Assembly (NCBI GenBank): GCA_949296355.1
Contig: CASFPS010000006.1
Location: 34,926-98,925 of the forward strand
Direction: 5' to 3'
From: an uncultured bacterium
GTDB lineage: Bacteria; Cyanobacteriota; Vampirovibrionia; Gastranaerophilales; Gastranaerophilaceae
Length of the DNA: 64,000 nucleotides
Program-made: the position numbers and the translations under genes
The notes under the pieces: model-generated
Database searches by the model: none
Seen by the model: the letters and a program-made list of their open reading frames with translations, nothing else
Told to the model about the DNA's origin: nothing
Shown here: positions 7,753 through 15,605 of the stretch, in pieces
How the letters are laid out: each line of letters begins with the position of its first letter
How positions within the stretch are numbered: position 1 is the first letter of the stretch

Positions 7753-9126
7753 TTGGATATTACATTTGGTACAGACGGGTGGAGAGCAATACTGGACAAG
7801 GATTTTTCAGAAGCCAATGTTGAGAGAGTTACATTTGCTATCGGTAAGTATGTTGCAGAGAAATTCGGATTTGAAAAGCCTGTACTTATCGGGTATGATC
7901 CGAGAAATATGGCGGATGAATTATCTTTAAAGTGTGCAGAACTCCTTAAAGATAAAGGGTTTAATGTTTTTTATTCTTCAAGAGTTGTTCCTACTCCTGT
8001 ACTTGCGTATAATGCACTTATCAGAAACGCCTGTGCCGTTATGTTTACGGCATCTCATAATCCGCCTGAGTATCTGGGTATGAAATTTATTCCTGATTAT
8101 GCTGGTCCTGCCACGGCTGAAATTACGGATGAGATTGTGGCTGATATTGATAAACCTTTTGAGGGCTCCGGAAGCTGCGGAAGTATTCATAAAATTGATT
8201 TTGCGCCTAAGTATTATGAACACATAAATAAGCTTATTGACTTTGAAAAAGTCAGAAAAGTTAAAGAAAATATTATATTTGACGGGCTTTATTCTGCTTC
8301 AATCGGATATTTTGACAGAATTTTAGAAGATAATAATATCCCGTATTCAACGCTTCATATGTTTCATGATAAAGATTTTGGAGGGGGAATGCCGGATCCG
8401 AAGCCGAGATTTTTGAAGGATTTAATTTTAAAGGTTAAATCTGACGAAAATGCTGTAGGGCTTGCAAATGACGGGGATGCAGACAGGTTCGGGGTAATAA
8501 ACGAGCGGGGTGAGTATGTTTCACCTAATGAAATTATTGCAATATTACTCAAATATTTGCTCAAAAAAGGATATAAAGGCTCTGTTGTAAAAACCGTAGG
8601 TTCAAGCCTTTTGATTGATAATGTTGCAAAAAAACTCGGAGCAGAAGTCATAGAAACTGCAGTCGGGTTTAAGCATGTCGGGGAAGCAATGCGTAAATAC
8701 GAGGTTATAATAGGCGGAGAAGAATCCGGCGGGCTTAGTATAGCGGGACATATTCCGGAAAAAGACGGACTGCTTGCGAATTTGCTTATTCTTGAGGCAA
8801 TGGGGGCAGAAGATAAGACGCTTACAGAGCTTCAAGAAGAAATTTATGAACTTGCAGGCTCAAGGTTTTATACTGACAGGATTGATTTGAAACTCGACAG
8901 CAAAGAGGAGATAAAATCAATTCTCAACAGAGTTAAAGAACTCAAAAACGCAGGTTCTTATTCTGTTACATCCGTTGATACAAAAGACGGCGTAAAGCTT
9001 ATGCTGGGAGATAAAACAAAAATTCTTGTCCGTCCGAGCGGAACCGAGCCTTTGCTAAGAATTTATTTTGAGACAGACAGCGCGGAAAAGCTTGAAGAAT
9101 TGAAGAGTATAAATCTTGCGGGCTGA
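7753..9126 (+). CDS. Phosphoglucomutase/phosphomannomutase (alpha-D-phosphohexomutase)
   Basis: Interconverts hexose-1- and hexose-6-phosphates. The phosphoserine loop TASHNP (S101) is present, as are the Mg-binding loop DGDADR (240-245), the sugar-binding loop GGEESGG (321-327) and the phosphate-binding loop RPSGTEP (427-433). At 457 aa it has standard length. The start is TTG at 7753, preceded by AAAGGGGA; the sequence after it (DITFGTDGWR) matches the family's N-terminus. Which sugar it prefers cannot be told from sequence; manC elsewhere in the window would use mannose-1-phosphate. Confidence 0.95.
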   Translation: MDITFGTDGWRAILDKDFSEANVERVTFAIGKYVAEKFGFEKPVLIGYDPRNMADELSLKCAELLKDKGFNVFYSSRVVPTPVLAYNALIRNACAVMFTASHNPPEYLGMKFIPDYAGPATAEITDEIVADIDKPFEGSGSCGSIHKIDFAPKYYEHINKLIDFEKVRKVKENIIFDGLYSASIGYFDRILEDNNIPYSTLHMFHDKDFGGGMPDPKPRFLKDLILKVKSDENAVGLANDGDADRFGVINERGEYVSPNEIIAILLKYLLKKGYKGSVVKTVGSSLLIDNVAKKLGAEVIETAVGFKHVGEAMRKYEVIIGGEESGGLSIAGHIPEKDGLLANLLILEAMGAEDKTLTELQEEIYELAGSRFYTDRIDLKLDSKEEIKSILNRVKELKNAGSYSVTSVDTKDGVKLMLGDKTKILVRPSGTEPLLRIYFETDSAEKLEELKSINLAG

Positions 9127-9531
9127 ACTTGTAATCTCACTTACTAACCCTAGTATTTCCCCCCTGCAAGAATGTAAAGTTATTGTTGGGTTTCACCCAA
9201 CCTACTACTTATCCCTCGCCCCATATGGAAGAGGGGTGTGTGCAGACTGCTCCAAAGTCTAGGTGTGCAATTCATAAAAAAACTTTATATAAGTGCGATT
9301 TTGTTACCTGCTAGTCTCGCAGGTGGGTGAGTGCCTAAATCAATCCGTTTCCCGCTGGCGATTTTGTATCGGCGGGTATACTTCACTAATTATAGAGCTT
9401 ACTCTCCCTATTTATAAAAATGTAGGAACAAAATAAACACCTATATAAAGTAATATTATTATGTCATATTTTTTTTAAGATTTCAACCTCACGGCGTGTT
9501 AATAAGTATTATGTTGTGTTAAACTTTTTAT
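9127..9531. repeat. 405-bp intergenic region with dispersed repeat modules
   Basis: Contains a module at 9127-9170 related to those at 22826-22925, 30409-30468 and 42892-42940 (TGTAGTCTCAC...ATTTACCCCC type). It also holds the hairpin GTTGGGTTTCACCCAAC at 9185-9201 and a Pyr-rich stretch with further small palindromes (CCCGC...GCGGG near 9350-9376). No open frame or RNA gene was recognised. Confidence 0.6.
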
Positions 9532-10683
9532 ATGCGGAATTTTTTGTTACGTGAAATAAACAGTAATATGATAGAGACGGAACTCGTGCAAATCGGGTTT
9601 GATTCTTCTTATCTTAAAAAAGCGGCGGATAAATTCCGGTATAAGAATATAAAAGTTTATAACCTCTCTACTGCCCAGGCAAATATTTTGAAGCAGACAG
9701 CTCTAATCTTCGGGGCTGATTGTGCAGTAAACAGAAATGTTATAACCGCTCAGATTGAAAAATCCGATGCAATTCTTTGCGGAAGCTTTTCCCAGCTTAA
9801 TAAAATAGCGGACAAACTTAAATCCCAGCCCTTTAAACTGGGAATTTTAGCGGAAGAAATTAAGGAGTTTTTAAAGCCGGAACGCCGGAAAACAAAGATT
9901 GCGGGAATTTTAAATATAACTCCGGACTCTTTTTCAGATGGCGGTGAATATTTAAAGCCCAATGATGCCATAAAAAGATTTGAAGAACTCATTCTGGACG
10001 GCGCTGATATGATTGATATAGGGGCAGAAAGTACCCGTCCGGGCGCTGAACCTGTCGGGGCTAAGGAACAAATTGAGAGGCTTAAGCCGGTATTTGATTT
10101 TATAAGAAAAGAAAAGCCGGAAATAAAAATAAGCGTTGATACAAGATGCGCGGAAGTTGCGGATTATGTTTTAAATAACGGCGCTGACTTGATTAATGAT
10201 GTTTCCGGACTTGAATATGATTCTAAGTTGGCAGATGTAGTATCTAAGTATAATGCAGGTGTTATTATTCAGCATTCAAAGTGCACGCCTTCAGATTTTC
10301 CGGTATACAAAAATGTTGTGGAAGAAGTTTTTTCTTCTCTGAAAAATAAAATAGAGGCAGCAAAAAATGCAGGAATTAAGGATATTATAATTGACCCCGG
10401 AATAGGGTTTGGAAAATCTGGAGAAGATAATTTGCTGCTTCTTGAAAATATCAGGGCTTTTTATGCGCTTGAGTGTCCTGTTATGGTCGGGATTTCAAGA
10501 AAAAGACTCTTGGGAATTGAAGAAGAGAATAACGATTTAAAAGATATATTTACTCTAACGCATTCTTATCCTCTGATTAAGGTCGGAGTAGACTTTTTGC
10601 GCGTGCATAATGTAAAATTACACAAAACTTTTTTAAATTCTTTACCCACTCAGGCAATTTATATTCAAAATAAAATAATGTAA
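9532..10683 (+). CDS. folP: Dihydropteroate synthase
   Basis: Folate pathway: condenses p-aminobenzoate with dihydropterin pyrophosphate. The TIM-barrel starts near residue 122 with the diagnostic GILNITPDSFSDGG; IGAESTRPGA, SVDT, NDVSG and the terminal RVH motif follow in order. Residues 1-118 form an extra N-terminal domain (NLSTAQANILKQ...GADCAVNR) that occurs in a subset of bacterial enzymes. That domain supports the ATG at 9532, even though no strong ribosome binding site is seen. Confidence 0.95.
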   Translation: MRNFLLREINSNMIETELVQIGFDSSYLKKAADKFRYKNIKVYNLSTAQANILKQTALIFGADCAVNRNVITAQIEKSDAILCGSFSQLNKIADKLKSQPFKLGILAEEIKEFLKPERRKTKIAGILNITPDSFSDGGEYLKPNDAIKRFEELILDGADMIDIGAESTRPGAEPVGAKEQIERLKPVFDFIRKEKPEIKISVDTRCAEVADYVLNNGADLINDVSGLEYDSKLADVVSKYNAGVIIQHSKCTPSDFPVYKNVVEEVFSSLKNKIEAAKNAGIKDIIIDPGIGFGKSGEDNLLLLENIRAFYALECPVMVGISRKRLLGIEEENNDLKDIFTLTHSYPLIKVGVDFLRVHNVKLHKTFLNSLPTQAIYIQNKIM

Positions 10684-10717
10684 TATCTTATATACAGACT
10701 AGATGAGAATATAAATT

Positions 10718-11620
10718 ATGAGTATTATGAAAGATTTAATAAACATAACTCTTATGATTATGTTGCTGTTAATGCTGTATAAAACAGACAATCAATATAC
10801 AGGAATTATATGCGGCATTGCGTTTATGTTTCTGTATTCAGTTAAGTATATAAGATTAAATAAAATAATACAGAGGGCTGTTGATGCGGAAGCCGAAAAG
10901 CAAAAGCAGTTTTTTATGGAAATACTGACTCATGACCTGAAAACTCCGACTCTCGCGCAATTAAGAGGTCTGGAACTTATCCAGCAGGGCGCCGGAGAAA
11001 ATATAACTCCCGAGCAGAAAGAACTCGTCGGTTATGTAAAAGATTCCTGTAAATACGTTCTTGATATGATTTCTCAGGTTCTTAGAATTTATAATCTTGA
11101 AAACGGAATACATACGGCAGTTTACGAAAAAGTTAACATGGAAAAACTTTTGCTCGAAAGTTTTTCGGAAGTTGATTATGCGGCAAAGGAAAAAAATGTT
11201 GAATTTGTTTATCTGGCCTCCGGCGTGGATACTATTCTTGAGGCAGAAAAGAACGACATAAAAATTGCAATAATAAATTTGTTATTAAACGCGGTTGTAT
11301 ATTCAAACTACGGTGAGAAAATTTTTATAAAGTTTGAAAGATTCTCTCAATATCTTAAATTTGAAATTATAACAAAAGGTATAATTCTTACGGAAGACGA
11401 ATGCAGAAATATGTTTAACGCAGCATTATCAAAATTACCCAGGTATTCTGTAATCGGGCATGGTATAAATTTGTATTTGTGCAAAATTATAGCCGATTGT
11501 TATAAAGGCAAAATATACGCGCAAACAGACGGAGAAATATACAACAAATTTACTCTTGAGCTTCCGCTTTCTCAATTTTCAGAGGCTTTTCCAACCTCTT
11601 CTCTTTTAACTTCTTATTAA
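10718..11620 (+). CDS. Membrane sensor histidine kinase with a degenerate ATP lid
   Basis: Two transmembrane helices (about 8-20 and 26-43) leave almost no periplasmic sensor. A HisKA domain follows with the H-box THDLKTP (H72), then an HATPase domain with an N-box-like INLLLNAV (about 183-190). The G1 box (DxGxG) is not recognisable; a G2-like GHGINLYLCK remains. No response regulator gene is adjacent. It is 34 nt downstream of folP. It could be a kinase with altered nucleotide binding or a phosphatase-type sensor. Confidence 0.75.
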   Translation: MSIMKDLINITLMIMLLLMLYKTDNQYTGIICGIAFMFLYSVKYIRLNKIIQRAVDAEAEKQKQFFMEILTHDLKTPTLAQLRGLELIQQGAGENITPEQKELVGYVKDSCKYVLDMISQVLRIYNLENGIHTAVYEKVNMEKLLLESFSEVDYAAKEKNVEFVYLASGVDTILEAEKNDIKIAIINLLLNAVVYSNYGEKIFIKFERFSQYLKFEIITKGIILTEDECRNMFNAALSKLPRYSVIGHGINLYLCKIIADCYKGKIYAQTDGEIYNKFTLELPLSQFSEAFPTSSLLTSY

Positions 11621-11667
11621 CAATTGTAAATATAATCCGGTTTTAGACTGGAAAAACTTACAAAAAA

Positions 11668-11676
11668 TGTTAAGAT
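11668..11676 (+). promoter_or_regulatory. Extended -10 promoter
   Basis: TGTTAAGAT, extended -10 type, about 100 nt upstream of the GGDEF/HD-GYP gene. Confidence 0.4.
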
Positions 11677-11776
11677 ATGAATTGAAGGGATATTTGTTCT
11701 TGTAAAGAAATTTTAACAAACAGGCAAATTTTTTTATTTAGAGTTTTTAGTAGATTTACAGTTGTCAGGTGGAAGC

Positions 11777-13618
11777 GTGAATAAAGAAAAAAATACAGCA
11801 GATAAAATCACAAATCTTTCAGAAAAAGCCCCGATTACATCTCCGTTTTCTCAAGAGAATCTGGTTTCAAAAGTCAATGCTCTTACGTTTAAGACCTGCG
11901 CTAATTCTCTGAGTAATCCGCAGAACAAGAATTTTAACAACGAAAAAGGGCTTACTTTGAGCTATAAATTTGTTGTAGAAGAGCTTGTTCAAATTAACGG
12001 TGTAAAAACTCTCTATGAACTGTATACAAAAATTTCATCACTCATATTCCAGAGTATAGATTCCGCGTTTATGTCAGTAGGGTTATTCAAAGATAAATCT
12101 AACTGTATAAATCTTAAATTAAAAGATAAACACGGAAATTTCTATTCGACAAAGGTTTTTCTAAAAGATACTGATAATCCTATTATTCAGGTTTTCAATA
12201 ATCATGAAATTATTTTTAAAGATGATGTAAGTTTTTTGAATCTTGCATATTTCAAAAATAATGCGGTTGCTATTCTGCCGTTAATTTCCACAAATGATAG
12301 ATGTATCGGGGTAATTATATTTGAAGACAAGTGCGCAAGACAGAATATTACTCTCTACAGACTTATTGCAAAAATGGCGGCTCTATATACCGATAATATT
12401 GATTTGCAGGAAAAGAGCGAAGGATTTGTTAATACCGACAACCTGACACTTCTTTATAACCATAGAGGTTTTCAGGAAATTCTTTCAAATGAAATTTCAA
12501 GAGCGGAAACTAATAAGCAGAAACTTTCGCTTGTGATGATGGATGTCGCAAATATTACAAAGATTAACAGAGAACTCGGGCATGCTAAAGGTGATGAAGT
12601 TATTAAACTTGTCGCTGAAAAAGTGCGCCAGAATATGCGCGAAGGCGATATAGCAGGTCGTTACGGCGGGGATGAAATTGCAATTATTCTTCCTAATACC
12701 TCGACTGCACAGGCTAAATACGTTGCAGAATATCTTACTTACTCGCTTTCCTGCTGCTTTATTGATGATGTGGGACCGGTAAAAGTTTCGGTAGGTATTG
12801 CAACTTATCCGGATTGCTCTGAGGATAAAGAAAAACTCTTAATCCTTGCAGAACAGGCAATGTATATTTCTCAGGCAAAAGGGTACAAAGACGGTATGTC
12901 TGCAATCATCAGTTCTGCTGACTTCAACTTCTGGGATGATGTCGCTTTAAAATCCTATGCTGAAGTTATCGGGAAACGCCACTCGCAGCTTGGAATTAAC
13001 TTTGAAGACGAATTGATTTCCAAGTTTAATGCCGACCATGCTCTCTCCGGTGCAAGAATTTCTGAGATTGCAACTTCTCTTGCAGGTGCAATTGATGCTA
13101 AAGACCCGTATACAAAAGGTCATTCAACCTCTGTTTCAAAATTCTCCGAGGCTCTGGCTCGTGCTATTAATCTTCCGGAAGAAGAAGTAGAACGCATAAA
13201 ACTGGGCGCGCTTCTTCACGATGTCGGAAAAATCGGAATTCCTGAGAATGTTCTGAAAAAAGAAGGTCCGTTATCTGATGAAGAATGGGCTATAATGAAG
13301 CAGCATCCGACAATAGGTACGGAAAAAGTTCTTATGCCGAACCCGTCTTTAAGAGATTTGATTCCGATTGTAAAATACCATCACGAAAGAATTGACGGAA
13401 AAGGCTATCCGGAAGGACTTTCAAACGGTGATATTCCGCTTGCTGCAAAAATTGTTGCAATTGCTGATACTTATCATGCGCTGATTAGCGACAGACCGTA
13501 CAGGCGCGGTATGAATATTGAAAAAGCAATCTCTATTCTTGAAGAAGGCGCCGGAACGCAGTGGGACGGCGATTTAGTCAGAACATTTATTCAGATAGCT
13601 CCGTCACTCGGGGTGTAA
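11777..13618 (+). CDS. GAF-like, GGDEF and HD-GYP cyclic-di-GMP protein
   Basis: From the GTG at 11777 (613 aa): a GAF-like sensor region (about 65-215), a GGDEF domain with active loop GGDEI near residue 297 and an inhibitory RxxD site (REGD) exactly five residues before it, then an HD-GYP phosphodiesterase domain. The HD-GYP domain has HD near 481 and HHE...GKGYP near 535-545. Both catalytic signatures look intact, so it may both make and break c-di-GMP. A TTG at 11762 is in frame but has no ribosome binding site; AGGTGG precedes the GTG closely. No membrane segment, so probably cytoplasmic. Confidence 0.93.
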   Translation: MNKEKNTADKITNLSEKAPITSPFSQENLVSKVNALTFKTCANSLSNPQNKNFNNEKGLTLSYKFVVEELVQINGVKTLYELYTKISSLIFQSIDSAFMSVGLFKDKSNCINLKLKDKHGNFYSTKVFLKDTDNPIIQVFNNHEIIFKDDVSFLNLAYFKNNAVAILPLISTNDRCIGVIIFEDKCARQNITLYRLIAKMAALYTDNIDLQEKSEGFVNTDNLTLLYNHRGFQEILSNEISRAETNKQKLSLVMMDVANITKINRELGHAKGDEVIKLVAEKVRQNMREGDIAGRYGGDEIAIILPNTSTAQAKYVAEYLTYSLSCCFIDDVGPVKVSVGIATYPDCSEDKEKLLILAEQAMYISQAKGYKDGMSAIISSADFNFWDDVALKSYAEVIGKRHSQLGINFEDELISKFNADHALSGARISEIATSLAGAIDAKDPYTKGHSTSVSKFSEALARAINLPEEEVERIKLGALLHDVGKIGIPENVLKKEGPLSDEEWAIMKQHPTIGTEKVLMPNPSLRDLIPIVKYHHERIDGKGYPEGLSNGDIPLAAKIVAIADTYHALISDRPYRRGMNIEKAISILEEGAGTQWDGDLVRTFIQIAPSLGV

Positions 13619-13623
13619 ATAAA

Positions 13624-14100
13624 TTAGCTTTTCTTAGCATATTTTAAAAATATCTGTTCCTTTGTCTGCATTAATTCTTCTACAATAAGCCACTTCCCTG
13701 ACGGCTGCTTTTCAAGAATCATATATGTTTTTAATTTGTAAGTCTCACCGGAGGGTTGTCTTAAAGAAGATACTTTGTATTTGTTATCGGAAATCTTTGA
13801 AGCATCTATATTTGTATAACTATTTGTATAGTGTCTTAATTTAGCACCTGCCTGCCCGATTTTCATCTGGGTTATATAAGTGGAAGTGTTTGTTTCTACA
13901 TCTACGGTTGTTCCGTCCGGTTTTACTACCTGTCTTATTATTCTTGCTTTTGGAGAATACATTTCTGCAATAGTCGGGCTGTAGGTATTTGCTGCTTTTA
14001 CATAATTATTGAAAAACTGCACGGCTTCTTCCTTATTATCTGCAAAAACAGACAGAGAAACTCCCGCAAATACTATTAACAGTGCTAATATTTTCTTCAT
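13624..14100 (-). CDS. Secreted NTF2/SnoaL-like hypothetical protein (158 aa)
   Basis: A signal peptide (KKILALLIVFAGVSLSVFA, cleavage about residue 20) is followed by about 138 residues that resemble a cone-shaped alpha+beta (NTF2-like) fold: helical start (EEAVQFFNNYVKAANTY), then beta strands ending in GKWLIVEELM. The resemblance is weak and based on pattern only. AGAGG lies before the ATG. The gene converges on the GGDEF/HD-GYP gene with only 5 nt between stops, and follows lysC on the same strand. Confidence 0.65.
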   Translation of the reverse strand: MKKILALLIVFAGVSLSVFADNKEEAVQFFNNYVKAANTYSPTIAEMYSPKARIIRQVVKPDGTTVDVETNTSTYITQMKIGQAGAKLRHYTNSYTNIDASKISDNKYKVSSLRQPSGETYKLKTYMILEKQPSGKWLIVEELMQTKEQIFLKYAKKS

Positions 14101-14146
14101 ATTTACCTCTTCTGGTGTAACGAATTCTATTTATGATTTGTTCAAA

Positions 14147-15415
14147 TTAATCTAAATCAGGAAGATCTCCTTTGACTTCAGCAACTTCATCCGAGTCAAG
14201 ATGGAAAACTTTATGAAGTCCTTCTACGGCTTTTTTAGCCTGATCTTCTGCAACGATACAGCTGATTTTAATTTCACTTGTGGAAATCATCTTTATATTT
14301 ATACCCATATCAGCTAAAGTTTTAAACATCTTTGCGGCTATACCGGGGCGGTCAATCATGCCGGCACCGACAATTGAAATCTTGGCAATCTTATCATCAA
14401 CAAATACATTGCTGAATTCAAGTTCTTCTTTAACCTTTTCCATAATTTCAAGGGTTTTTTCTTTATCGCCTTTATCTATGGTAAAAGCAATATCATTAGT
14501 ATTCAGAGCCTTTCTTGCATAAGACTGGATAATCATATCAACAGAGATATTCTCTTTAGCCAGTCCGTTAAACAAAACCGCAGCCGTTCCCGGATTATCT
14601 TTTACGTCGCAGACAACAACTCTCAATTGTGATAAGTCCGATGCAACACCGGTTACAGGTTTGTGTAATTCCATTTCATCAACTCCTACTATTAAAGTTC
14701 CTAAATTATCCAGTTTAAATGTGCTTCTGACTCTTATCGGCACATTGTATTGTTTTGCAGTTTCAACAGCTCTCGGGTGAAGTACGTTTGCCCCGACTCT
14801 TGCAAGTTCCAGCATTTCTTCATAAGAAATTATATCGAGTCTTGAAGCATGCGGAACGATTCTCGGATCAGTTGTATAAACACCTTCAACGTCTGTATAT
14901 ATATCGCATCTTTCAGCGTCTAATGCTCCCGCGAGCGCTACGGCAGAAGTGTCAGATCCGCCTCTTCCGAGAGTTGTAATTTCCAGATCATCAGTTACTC
15001 CCTGAAATCCTGCAACAACAACCACTTCACCTTTTTCAAGATGACTTTTGATTTTATCAGTTTTTATATTAATAATTCTTGCTTTAGAATGCACTTTTTC
15101 AGTCATAATTCCGACCTGAATAGCATTCATACTTACAGCAGGACAGCCCTGCGCCTGAAGAGCCATTGCAAGGAGTGCAATAGAAACGCCTTCTCCAGTA
15201 GAAAGCAGCATATCCATCTCTCTTGACGACGGATTATCCGAGATTTCCTTTGCCATTTTTACAAGATAATCCGTTGTATGCCCCATAGCTGAAACTACAA
15301 CTACGACATCATGTCCGAGGTCTCGCTCTCTTATAACGGCTTTTGCTACATTTTTGATTTTATCAGTGTCAGCTACGGAAGTACCGCCGAATTTCTGAAC
15401 TATAATTTTTCTCAT
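14147..15415 (-). CDS. lysC: Aspartate kinase
   Basis: First step of the lysine, threonine and methionine pathways. KFGGTSVAD lies at the N-terminus, followed by the kinase domain (GRGGSDTSA, DVEGVYTTDPR). Two C-terminal ACT domains (from about residue 265) presumably carry allosteric amino-acid sites. 422 aa, monofunctional, with no homoserine dehydrogenase fusion. It has two ACT domains rather than the four of typical cyanobacterial enzymes. Neighbouring genes are not in the same pathway. Confidence 0.97.
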   Translation of the reverse strand: MRKIIVQKFGGTSVADTDKIKNVAKAVIRERDLGHDVVVVVSAMGHTTDYLVKMAKEISDNPSSREMDMLLSTGEGVSIALLAMALQAQGCPAVSMNAIQVGIMTEKVHSKARIINIKTDKIKSHLEKGEVVVVAGFQGVTDDLEITTLGRGGSDTSAVALAGALDAERCDIYTDVEGVYTTDPRIVPHASRLDIISYEEMLELARVGANVLHPRAVETAKQYNVPIRVRSTFKLDNLGTLIVGVDEMELHKPVTGVASDLSQLRVVVCDVKDNPGTAAVLFNGLAKENISVDMIIQSYARKALNTNDIAFTIDKGDKEKTLEIMEKVKEELEFSNVFVDDKIAKISIVGAGMIDRPGIAAKMFKTLADMGINIKMISTSEIKISCIVAEDQAKKAVEGLHKVFHLDSDEVAEVKGDLPDLD

Positions 15416-15605
15416 TGTTTTTTCTACCTGCTACACTCTTAATCATTATATAAACAAATAAAATGTTTGACAACAACAAGAAAAATTAAATTTTTATTAA
15501 GTTTTGTAAAAAATAATATATTATACTAGCAAAAATAGTTTTTAGGTGTTTTTGAGCTAGTACATAACTATGAACAATTAGTGTGAAAAAAGGAGCATAA
15601 AATTT

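Noticed and set aside
9207..9480. Possible structured RNA or tRNA downstream of the phosphohexomutase gene
   Set aside because: Small palindromes are present but no tRNA T-loop or known riboswitch core could be recognised.
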